DNA of 64,000 nt from contig NC_061140.1 of the NCBI RefSeq assembly GCF_905220365.1, positions 6,946,501-7,010,500 on the forward strand, in the 5' to 3' direction. A model generated the notes under the pieces. That model searched no databases, had not been told where the DNA came from, and saw only the letters and a program-made list of their open reading frames with translations. The stretch comes from Vanessa cardui. Taxonomy: Eukaryota > Arthropoda > Insecta > Lepidoptera > Nymphalidae. Both the position numbers and the translations under genes were made by a program. Below are positions 26,301 to 35,404 of this stretch, piece by piece. The stretch's first letter is position 1; every line of letters starts with the position of its first letter.

Positions 26301-29300
26301 AACCTAAAGATAATCTCAAGCCAGAGGGTGACTTTGAAACCCCTGAAAAAGAGAAATGGCGCCCAGCGGAGAGACCTAAACCTACAAAGCCGCATGATAA
26401 CTTAAGACCTGAGGGTGACTTTGAACACAGAAAGCCGGAAGAATGGCAACCTGCAGAACGTCGGACGCAAACAAAACCGAAGGACAATCTTAGACCTGAG
26501 GGAGACTTTGAGCAACAGAGACCTGAAGAATGGCGGCCTGCTGAAAGGCAAACACCTCAGAAACCTAAAGATAATCTCAAGCCAGAGGGTGAGTTTGAAA
26601 CTCCTGAAAAAGAGAAATGGCGCCCAGCGGAGAGACCTAAACCTACAAAGCCGCATGATAACTTAAGACCTGAGGGTGACTTTGAGCACAGAAAGCCAGA
26701 AGAATGGCAACCTGCAGAACGTCGGACACAAACAAAACCGAAGGACAATCTTAGACCTGAGGGAGACTTTGAGCAACAGAGACCTGAAGAATGGCGGCCT
26801 GCTGAAAGGCAAACACCTCAGAAACCTAAAGATAATCTCAAGCCAGAGGGTGAGTTTGAAACTCCTGAAAAAGAGAAATGGCGCCCAGCGGAAAGACCTA
26901 AAGCTACAAAGCCTCATGATAACTTAAGACCTGAAGGTGACTTTGAGCACAGAAAGCCTGAAGTATGGCAGCCTGCAGAACGTCCAATACAAAAGAAACC
27001 TAAAGATAATCTTAAACCTGAAGGAGATTTTGAACAACCGAGACCAGAAAAATGGCGTCCTGCTGAGAGGCAAACACCGACTAAGCCTAAAGATAATCTC
27101 AAGCCAGAAGGTGATTTCGAAACACCTGAAAAAGAGAAATGGCGACCAGCGGAAAGACCAACCCCCACAAAACCGCATGACAATTTACGACCAGAGGGTG
27201 ACTTTGAACAAAGACGTCCAGAAGAATGGCAACCTGCCGAACGTCCAATTCAAAAGAAACCACGAGATAATCTTAAGCCTGAAGGTGATTTTGAGCAACA
27301 GAGACCTGAAGAATGGCGGCCTGCTGAAAGAGCTATACCATCAAAACCTAAAGATAACCTCAGACCTGAAGGTGAATTCGAAACTCCAAAACGGGACAAA
27401 TGGCGACCGGCTGAGATACCAAAACAAAAGAAGCCAGAAGATAATTTACGTATGGAGGGTGAATTTACAACTCCTGATAAAGAAAAGTGGCGACCTGCTG
27501 AAAGGCCTAGCCAAAAGAAACCTAAGGACAATTTGAAACCTGAAGGAGAGTTTGAACAACCGAAAACAGAAAAATGGCGGCCTGCTGAAAGACAAACTCC
27601 CCATAAACCTAAAGATAACCTCAAGCCAGAAGGTGAATTTGATACGCCAGAAAAACAAAAGTGGCGCCCAGGTGAGAGACCCAAACCTACAAAGCCACAT
27701 GACAATTTAAAACCGGAAGGTGACTTCGAACAAAAGAAACCAGAAAAATGGCAACCTGCAGAGCGGCCTATTCAAAAGAAACCAAAAGATAATCTTAAGC
27801 CGGAAGGAGAATTCGAACAACCGAAAGTTGATGAATGGCGACCAGCTGAAAGACAAACGCCACAGAAACCTAAGGATAACTTGAAACCTGAAGGAGAATT
27901 TGAAAAACCAAAACAAGATAAATGGCAACCAGCAGAAAAACAAACTCCTAAGAAACCACAAGATAATTTGAAGCCCGAAGGAGATTTTGAAAAACCTGTA
28001 CATGAAAAATGGCAGCCCGGTGAACGGCCGATACAAAAACGGCCTCAAGATAATCTAAAGCCTGAAGGAGATATGGAAGTTGTTCGACGAACAGATTACT
28101 CGGTCACTCGTGGTGATCGTGCTGATGTTGTCAGACATGAAGATCATCTTAAAATGGAAGGTGTTATTGATGTTCGTCGTACAAGAGATGACTTCAAACG
28201 AATTGAAAAAACAGAAAAGGTAATTATTCAGAGGCATGAAGATAATCTGAGAACGGAGGGTGAATTTATTGATCTTTGTACTCGTAATGATTATAATGCT
28301 ACCAAGGGTGAAAGGGCACCAGTGATCAAACCTCAAGATAATCTTAAGCCCGATGGCAAATTTTACAAGCCGGAAGTGGTTCCTTCTCAACCAGCTGAAA
28401 AACGCAAGCCATTCAAACATGTTGATAATATTTCAATCGAAAGGGATACTGATATACGCCGGAAACAAAAAATTGAGAGAGTAGACATTATTCGAAGAGA
28501 AGACAATTTAAAAATAGAAGGTGAATTTATAGACATGAAACAGAGAAATGATTATAAGGTTGTAACTGGTGATAAGTCAACAATTGTAAAACATGAAGAT
28601 AACCTTAAAATGGAGGGGAAAATGGAAAATATTCGATCTTCAGACACGTATCGTCTCGTTAAAGGTCAAAGAGTTAAATTAACTCGCAGAGAAGATAATC
28701 TTAAAATTGAAGGGGTATTCGAAGACCTTTCACGAAGAGATGACTATAAAATTAATCGAGATAAGCAATCCGCCATTACATATTATACTAATGAAACGAA
28801 AAATGTTTCTGGAGATAAAATATCAGAATATACGAATGGTCAAAGTCCAGGACCAAAAATACAAGACGATAAAAGAGATCGAAGGTCACCGATGTCTACA
28901 CCTAAAAATATGGGGGGTGATTCTGTTCGTCATCCATCACACTATCCATCTGAAAGTGACAAACCTCTAGGATCTAGACCAACCCAAGATACAGGCTCAG
29001 AAGATATAAATCGTTCACCACAACTTAGTAAATTGCCAGTAAGCCCTACCGATAAAGTTAAAGATACACGTCGACCCAAATGGGGTGAACCTAAAAATAC
29101 TATATATCCAGACGAAGAAAGTGGTGACAAACCTCATGATTTAAAATCTTACCCTGGTGATAGCAGTAGACCCGATTTCAATCAACCTAGAAGACCCCAA
29201 CAAGACCGTACTAGTCCTATTCGACCTAAGGATAATCTTTATCCCGAGGGTGATATGGACGGTTCTTTACATTCTTCGACCAAAACTGGTACTTATGTTC

Positions 29301-31348
29301 GTCAAACAGATATTAATAAACAAGAAGATGTACATAAAACTACGCGACATCTTAGTCCGGAGGAGGTTCGACAACAGCGTCACTTGATAAATAATGAAGA
29401 CCAGAGATACCATTCTGTAACTCATACTGATAGCTCTAAACATATTGATGAAACACATTCTCATCGTGCTGTTAAATCACATGTTACTAAAACTGTATCC
29501 AATACACAAAATGCTAATTATACGCAAAAATCTCACTCTGAGATACAAACTAAGCTATCAGGCGTTGATCATACCACTATAGAAAAATCTCAACACATAA
29601 AATCTGGGTCGGATATCCACGACTCCCGATCAATTCAAAATCGTGAACAATCACAAAATGATGTCAATACATTATCATCTCAAAAGATAAATCGTATAAC
29701 ATCTCAAGACACAGTTAATCGTGACGAAACTGATCGTATAACTTCCAAACATTCTACGGGAAGAACTGTTAATAAATTCGATTCTAAAAATAATAAAAGT
29801 GTATCATCTTCTTCAAATAAAATTATGAAACAAATTACGGAAAAGAAATTAATCGGTGGAAAATGGGTAACAGTGACAAAGAATGTTGAAGTTACCACTA
29901 TTTCTGATGGGGACTCAAAAATGACAAACAACAAGGGCATTTACGATGGTCGATCTGAAATCCGTAATAAGCAAACTAACAGTACTATGGGGAGTATCAT
30001 ATCGTCAGATCGAGGTAACATCAATAATGGTAGTCCTACTCAGCGTGACGTTTTGAATACTACCCATATCATAAAGGGAAGATCCGATGAACATAATGAT
30101 CAACTTATTCAACATTCTGTTTCTAGTAATCATTCAACTAAAACAACAGGTCAATCATCACACAAAATAATAAGCTCTGAACAGCATGTATCATCTATAA
30201 CCAATCAAGATATAAAAAATCAATCTCAAATCAGTAGTCATGTATCTACGGGTGTTCACTCCCAAGAAAACTTGTATAATACTAATCAATCTAGAGGAGT
30301 AAATCGACAAAACAGAAATACATCTTCAATAAATCAAATAAGTGACAGGCAAACGCAAAAACATGAAAGTGGCGAGAATATACAAAGAAAACATGCAAGT
30401 GATCAGTCAGCTATAAGTCACACTACTTCAAATATTGACAACCGGGACTATCGTACCACTCATTCGTCTGATCGCCACGTCCAACATAGTGCAGCGTCGT
30501 CTACAAATATTTCGTCTTCAAATCACGTTGAACATAATATTTCTAAGGTGTCTTCAAGTCATCAATCTCATTCTATTAATAGAAATCAACTGAGTGATAG
30601 TGTAACAAAGACCAGCATCGAGTTCCAGAGAGCGATGCATGGTGGAGGAGACGTTCCAGTAGCCTACGTAGATAAAACGTCACGATCTGGTCACCATAAG
30701 CGTACGTCGGATTTAGTTTCCGATATGACAAGTACAAATGCAGTACTTCATCGTAAGGGTGTTACATCGACAACAGAAGCCCAACACTCAATAAGTTCCA
30801 CTGCTGCTGCTCAAAGAAAAAGCATTACTAATCTCAATGAACGTGGAGAATATATAAGCAATTCAACCCACAGCGCTGATAGAAAAAGTATCAGTTCTAT
30901 GCATCGATCTGGTCGCGAAAATGTAGCTGTAATATCACAACACACTGAAAACGATACTCGTCGTCAGACAAAGCGAGATGGTCAGTCTACAATGGTCGTT
31001 GATCGTCAACCACGTGTGGTTGTAAGGGATAATCTCCGAGTAGGCGGTGAGTTCTATGGCCAATCTGAAGCGCGTTCCTATGGAAGTTTCTCAAGATCCA
31101 ATCAAGTGGAGCGGTCAGAGAGAAATGAGCGTATAGAAAAAGTTGAACGACATGTGCGACATGGTACCACTTCGTCCTTCGTCTTAGGTGATGGTGGTAC
31201 TAGTTATAAGCGTGAATACACAGCCCACGTTCATGGAACTTGCCCTGCTACGTTGATCGAGTCGCCGCGTACTCCATTCAAACACTCTCGCGACTCCCGC
31301 GAGCATAAATTCTATACATCGAAAACAGCTCCGAAAACGCCTCAGTAA
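20238..31348 (+). CDS. giant DNL(K/R)PEG-repeat protein, three exons
   Basis: Exons are 20238-20317, 20471-22473 and 23295-31348. Intron phases (2, then 1) match at both junctions, and the joined length of 10,137 nt is exactly 3,379 codons (3,378 residues plus stop). There is no signal peptide or membrane segment, and it is very charged and cysteine-poor, so probably cytoplasmic or cytoskeletal. Order: N-terminal head (about 1-65); diverse 29-residue repeats (about 65-690); further repeats including an array of 87-residue higher-order units (about 912-1868); degenerate repeats in which DY replaces the Trp (about 2276-2520); a long Ser/His/Asn/Thr-rich disordered part (to about 3265); and a C-terminal tail with one more repeat (VRDNLRVGGEFYG) and HGTCPATLIESPRTPFKH. 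The pattern of short Trp- or Tyr-centred charged repeats recalls microtubule-stabilising proteins of the MAP6/SAXO sort, but this is analogy. I cannot name the gene. Confidence 0.9.
20471..22473 (+). CDS. giant repeat protein, exon 2 (diverged 29-residue repeats)
   Basis: After a non-repetitive head (EHTTSVVSAYKQDYDEKHV), the exon carries 21 DNL motifs at an almost strict 29-residue spacing. The consensus is K/R-P-E-D-N-L-K/R-P-E-G-D/E-F, six residues, P-E-E-W or similar, then RPGDRAP or RPAERPK. At the DNA level the units differ at many synonymous sites (CGT/AGA, GAA/GAG) while the protein is kept, indicating purifying selection on an old array. The exon ends GTA G|GTATGT in phase 1. The last two units change towards TITEDY and VTGERAEIIRRTDNL, foreshadowing the degenerate repeats late in exon 3. 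Confidence 0.9.
22474..23294 (+). other. intron 2 of the giant repeat gene
   Basis: An 821-bp GT-AG intron (GTATGT...TTTTACAG) in phase 1. Its first half is occupied by an antisense SINE (22521-22822); the remainder is AT-rich with no further coding signal. Confidence 0.85.
22521..22822 (-). mobile_element. tRNA-derived SINE, antisense in intron 2
   Basis: On the minus strand it reads AGCTGAGATGGCCCAGTGGTTAGAAC, then GCGGGTTCAAACC, and ends in CAGCCTGTTACTCTACTTTACTTTAC. The head has a tRNA-like A box (TGGCCCAGTGG) and B box (GGTTCAAACC). Relative to the other copies it lacks the CAGGCAAGCA stretch after the B box. CAATTGGAATA occurs at 22510-22520 and 22855-22865; this may be the target-site duplication if about 33 bp of extra 5' sequence came with the insertion. 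Confidence 0.85.
23295..31348 (+). CDS. giant repeat protein, exon 3 (8 kb single exon)
   Basis: The exon starts after TTTTACAG at 23294 and its first two bases complete an Asp codon with exon 2. It opens with non-Trp repeat relatives (RKTDNLIHEGEIDFV), then carries regular 29-residue units to about 28,040, DY-type degenerate units to about 28,770, then a low-complexity Ser/His/Asn/Thr region. Near 29,830-29,905 is a short ordered island, EKKLIGGKWVTVTKNVEVTT. The tail contains RVVVRDNLRVGGEF, a Ser/Arg/Glu stretch and the C-terminus KFYTSKTAPKTPQ. The stop is TAA at 31346-31348. An 8-kb coding exon made of repeats is rare in insects. Confidence 0.92.
23947..26817 (+). repeat. 261-bp (87-residue) higher-order tandem array, about 11 units
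   Basis: Each 261-bp unit encodes three 29-residue modules: one with FETPEKEKWRPAERPK, one with FEHRKPEEWQPAERRTQT and one with FEQPKPEEWRPAERQTPQ or a variant. Units repeat at exactly 261-bp steps from 23,947 to about 26,817 and are nearly identical in DNA, unlike the diverged repeats on either side. The third module varies in blocks (PKPEEW, QQRPEEW, PKTEDW, PKTEHW), suggesting duplications of more than one unit. Recent unequal exchange or gene conversion is the likely cause. Confidence 0.93.
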
Positions 31349-31486
31349 CTTCGATTGTATTGAACTAACAAAAACCTGTATCATTCCTTATTATGTATTT
31401 GGGACATTATACTGAACTAAGTTTTATATTATTATTATTTTTATAAATCTAACATTACTAGACTTAAAACATGTAATGTGCCTTTT

Positions 31487-31583
31487 AATAAATTATATCT
31501 AATAATGCGTAATATATTTAATATTGTTTAAATGTAACGATGTTTAATTCTTTTTTATTTGTCAATCATTGCCATGTAATAAA
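31487..31583 (+). terminator. poly(A) signals of the giant repeat gene
   Basis: Two AATAAA hexamers lie in the 3' flank at 31487-31492 and 31578-31583, about 140 and 230 bases past the stop. Either could direct cleavage; the second is followed by a T-rich stretch. Confidence 0.6.
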
Positions 31584-31619
31584 TTTTTATAATAACTTTG
31601 AATTTTATTTTTCGGCATA

Positions 31620-32255
31620 TTCCACCGAAACAGCAAAAGAATAAAAAAAAAGTCATTGATTATAAATTCTTGCTAGCTAATATTATTATCGATGCATGTC
31701 TCTGCACTATAAAATAAAAATAAATTTGGAAATTTTGAAATACAGCCAAACCACTTCAAGCTGATGCTGGCTATATTAATTTTTATATTATTCATATAGT
31801 ATTTATCTATTTTGTCTTGTTTTCTACACAAGCTAAAAAGTATAAACAGGATTACTTATCTCTTACGGGACATAGATATCTTTTAGAAACCTTACAGTAG
31901 TAGAAAATTATTTACATAACATGCAGGTACAGGTACATGAAAAAACATCTAAAATTTAGATTCTACAGTTTGGTTGTTCTTTGCAAACTTTGTCGAACGT
32001 TCTAAGATGAATTTGTCTAGGCTTTCTGTTCCTGTATGGACAGTGGACGTTCCGGTTAATTATCAGCTTTCTTGGATAATACCTATGTATGTATATGTAC
32101 ATATAATACGACACAACTTAGATGTGGCCACGGCAAAAATCGTAAAACCGATCACATCCGAATTAAATACGCTAGCCCAGTATAATATTTATTTATTTCT
32201 TTAAAAAAACGTAATAACTCATATGACCTAAATTATTCGTAAATTTGACACATCA
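31620..32255. other. short intergenic stretch between convergent genes
   Basis: No gene is supported. A 76-codon plus-strand frame at 31974-32204 has no motif or splice context and is probably chance. Confidence 0.5.
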
Positions 32256-32483
32256 ATTTACATGCAATTGCTATCTCGGGTTGAACTGAAACGAGAATCT
32301 ATAGCGACGTATAACGTCGAATGGCGCGATAGGGAGCTATTTCTCTTAGCTGTATAAATCGGCAGTAATCGGTTTTGTTGAATTTACCGATGCCACATCT
32401 ACGTCCTGTCGTGCTATACCTATTGTATACTCTGTAAAAGTCATACATGTTAAATAAAACACGAGTAGTTTTATGAAAAAAAA
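32255..32483 (+). mobile_element. LINE 3'-end fragment with poly(A) tail
   Basis: The GC-richer block around 32,300-32,340 (TATAACGTCGAATGGCGCGATAGGGAGC) resembles the 3' untranslated region of lepidopteran LINEs. It is followed by AATAAA at 32453-32458 and an A-run at 32476-32483, the expected end of a retroposed copy. No coding frame remains. Confidence 0.55.
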
Positions 32484-32740
32484 CCTATTTTATTTATTTA
32501 TTATTCATTAAGGTAAAAGCATATATGTTATTAAACCAATGTTAGAACTAACGTTAAGTTTTACGTCAAGTCATTTAAGCAAAGATGTCTATGTTCTTAC
32601 TACCATAAAACTAACACCTAAAAACATTTTTTAAACTATATTATCAATCACATATAAATAAAAACAAAACTAGTCTCTAGTCTTCAACATGCTTATAAAT
32701 CACATCAAAATATAACAATATTTAAGTAAAAAAAGACATT

Positions 32741-35404
32741 TCATTTTTTGATCCTCTTGTATCGATTGACGTCTTCTTCAGAATTACCCGTAAAAGATCC
32801 AAACGCTTCATCTACTTTCCGCTCGGCTTTGTCGATACGATTATCCGACATTGAGCTATTTTCACAAAATAGAGGACCTGCTGTACGGCTACTTCGAGAC
32901 AAATTTAGTGTATTGTTAACAGCATTAATGATACTATTGGAACTTAAAGATCGCTTATTCCTTTTTTTCTTATTATTCATAATATTGTGATTTCCGACTT
33001 CAACTTTGTTTTTCATGAAGTCAGATTGACCGTAGAAAGATTCTTTATGGTTGAACTCACTTCTCTCATCATTGCCAGACTCCTCATTTTCCAAATCCCT
33101 AATAAAAGACAAGTTATCGTTTGTCATATATGGGAGATCTCGTTTCTTCACTTTGTGGTGTAATTCTTTTCTTTTAATTCTTACTAAAGGTTCTAAGCTT
33201 GATTCTATATCTCCATATGAATTTGCATTTGGAAATGAATCTTCTAGTTTTTCAACAGAAGCTGATATATCAGAAGGATCACTTTGAGAAACTTCTCTTT
33301 GCTCGGCATTAAATTCTTCACTCTTAGGTTCTAACCAATCTTCATCTTCAGAGCTTTCCTTATCTATTGGAGAATCATTTGAGTTTTTAGTATCTAATAC
33401 TAAAGAATCATCGAAGGGAATATTTTTATTGTTTAAGTCTCTTCGATCAATTTCTCTTTTATTATCAGTTTTAACAATTTCCTTGGTATTAGAGTTTATG
33501 TTTCCTTCAAGGGCTGAATCTGTATTTTCTAATAAATCTTCTGTTGTACTGGTTTCACCTTTTTCGTCGGATTTACTTCCTAATTTTCCTGTTTCATTTT
33601 CAGTATCTGAATTTTTTGTATTTAATCCCTCACTACTTTCGACATTTTTGTTGATCTCAGTAGTCAAAGAATTAGACGATAAAGATGAAACAGAGTAACT
33701 TCCTTCTATTTTACTCGTATCTGATTGATCTAAATAGTTGTTATCTTCTATTGCACCAGCTTTTTTTGTAATTTCTCTTTTATCCATAATTTTTCTTAAG
33801 AGTGCTTTCTTATCTTCCGGGAGAGAATTCATTAGATTTTCTAGATCTTGATCAGAAAGCTTTTTTATATTCTTTAGTATAGTATTTTCGTTTGCTACAT
33901 TTAAATCGTTGTTTTCATTTTTAATACTCTTTAAATCGGTTACTGGTTTTTCTTCAAACCCTTGAACTTGTCGTCGATTTCTGTCAGAATACATAAAATA
34001 GTCATAATTTTTAGCATCCTTTTTTTCAACGGGCCTGTTGTTACCATATTGTTTTTTTATAGTAGATTGTTCATTTTCCTCTACCTTATAACCACCGTTA
34101 TCCTTTTGAAACTGCTCGTTGACTTTTTTAAATAACAATTCTCCCGAATAGTCAGAACCCAAATGTGTCGACCTTTCATCTACATTTCTACATTCCACAC
34201 GATTACTTTGCTCATCAGTGTGACTGGGTTGGGAATTTTCAGTTTCTGCCACATCCTTGGGACCAAACATATAGTTAGGGTGCTCTTTCATATTAGAAAA
34301 ATTGTCCGCTTCCCCACGATAACTGGAGTCCTGAAGATTATTTTTACTTCCTTCTTTTCTGATACTCGATTCAGTTTCTGAAAACTATTTGTTTTCTAAA
34401 TGACACGAGCTCAAAAGAAACTTCACAAAAGTATAAAATCCTGAGAAAATAATATAACTAATAACTGGGTACTTAATTGGCTTAAATAAATGAGTGTCGA
34501 ATCTGTTTCTTTTCGGTACACTTTATTTAATTATTTAAAAAATATAATAACTTACTCTTTCAGAGTCTTCCTTATTGTCTGCATCCTGGGCCAATTCTTG
34601 ATTACGTGATTCCTGTTTAACGTTACTATGATTAATAACGTTACATTGATTTCACCTATTACATTAATTGCATGTACAAAAAAAAATACTACCATAATAC
34701 AACTGTGAAAAAAATATATAGATATCATTAACTTTGACAAAACTTTATTTCAAAATTGATAAGATTCGGCGATTCCCCTTAAGTGATAGCTACAACTGAT
34801 GGTAACTGAAGATTTGCATCATTGTATTTACCCCAAGCAATACACAAACAAACAGTCCAGTACCTTCAGTTACACAGCTATACTTTAAGCTTACTAATTA
34901 TTTATGATGTAAATGTGTTAATGAGTTAAATAAATCTATATATTTAAAGGAGTATTTATACCTCATCCGCAGCAGATTCTCCCTCTTCGGGAGCGTATTC
35001 GTCATCAGCCGATTCATCGCTTTCATATTCAACGCCTATTTCACTGAAATTATTATAATTACTTCCAAACTAGTATATACCTATTTTTATTTTAATATAT
35101 TTAAAGTTATTTTTAACTGACTACAACAAAGCAAGGTGTTTATGCATCACAAATTAAGTACATGAAAATTCAGTGTTGCTTGCCTGGGTTAGAACTTTGA
35201 ACCAGTAATCATCAGAGAATATTTTTTTCTGCAACACAGACTTCGCCTTTTTATTACTATTAACATCTTAAGATGTCATCGCATTAACCAATATTATTAA
35301 TAAAATAAAAACCTGTCGTTTTCTTCTTGAAAATGCGGTGGTCTTCCATTGGTTAATATTACATAAACGCAAATGAATAGAATACATTGAAATAAAAATT
35401 GCAT
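32741..35404 (-). CDS. secreted acidic protein with many dibasic sites, four exons
   Basis: Minus-strand exons: 35313-35404, 34962-35043, 34556-34612 and about 32741-34330, joined length 1,821 nt (606 residues plus stop). Exon 1 encodes a classic signal peptide (MQFLFQCILFICVYVIL then TNG), with likely cleavage before RPPHFQ. Exon 2 is very acidic (EYESDESADDEYAPEEGES). The large exon is Asp/Glu/Ser/Asn-rich and has candidate convertase sites NRRQ, KREI, KREIDRR, IKRKELHHKVKKRD, KKKRNKRS and RYKRIKK, so a processed precursor or extracellular matrix role is possible. Only two Cys are visible in the large exon. The acceptor of the last exon is uncertain: TCTTCAG|GAC (34330) keeps phase 0 after the strong donor AGA|GTAAGT, whereas the better-looking TTTTCAG 55 bases upstream needs another phase. 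I do not recognise a family. Confidence 0.75.
34556..34612 (-). CDS. secreted acidic protein, exon 3
   Basis: A 57-nt exon in phase 0 at both ends (TTAAACAG|GAA ... AGA|GTAAGT) encoding ESRNQELAQDADNKEDSER. Being a multiple of three in phase 0, it could be skipped without a frameshift. Confidence 0.65.
34962..35043 (-). CDS. secreted acidic protein, exon 2
   Basis: Acceptor ATTTCAG at 35044-35050, donor GAG|GTATAA at 34962-34957. The exon encodes 27 full codons, more than half Asp or Glu. Confidence 0.75.
35120..35215 (-). mobile_element. decayed SINE fragment in intron 1 of the secreted gene
   Basis: The reverse complement contains TGGTTCAAAGTTCTAACCCAGGCAAGCA followed by ATGTACTTAATTTGTG, matching the B-box side of the SINE found intact at 45868 and 58452 with several substitutions and an insertion. 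Confidence 0.6.
35313..35404 (-). CDS. secreted acidic protein, signal-peptide exon
   Basis: ATG at 35404 starts 30 codons plus two bases, ending AAC GAC AG|GTTTTT. The hydrophobic core LFQCILFICVYVIL followed by TNG fits a eukaryotic signal peptide of about 20 residues. The leftover AG joins T of exon 2 to make Ser. Confidence 0.8.

Noticed and set aside
23599..28048. Many antisense frames of 60-150 codons (for example SGFVCVRRSAGCHSSGF-like) at 261-bp steps
   Set aside because: They are the reverse-strand shadow of the tandem repeat: a period divisible by three keeps the antisense frame open. The sense frame alone has head, tail, splice sites and synonymous-change pattern.
34291..34291. 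Met at 34291 as the start of the secreted protein
   Set aside because: The frame is open upstream through a splice acceptor to exons that supply a signal peptide, so this Met is internal.
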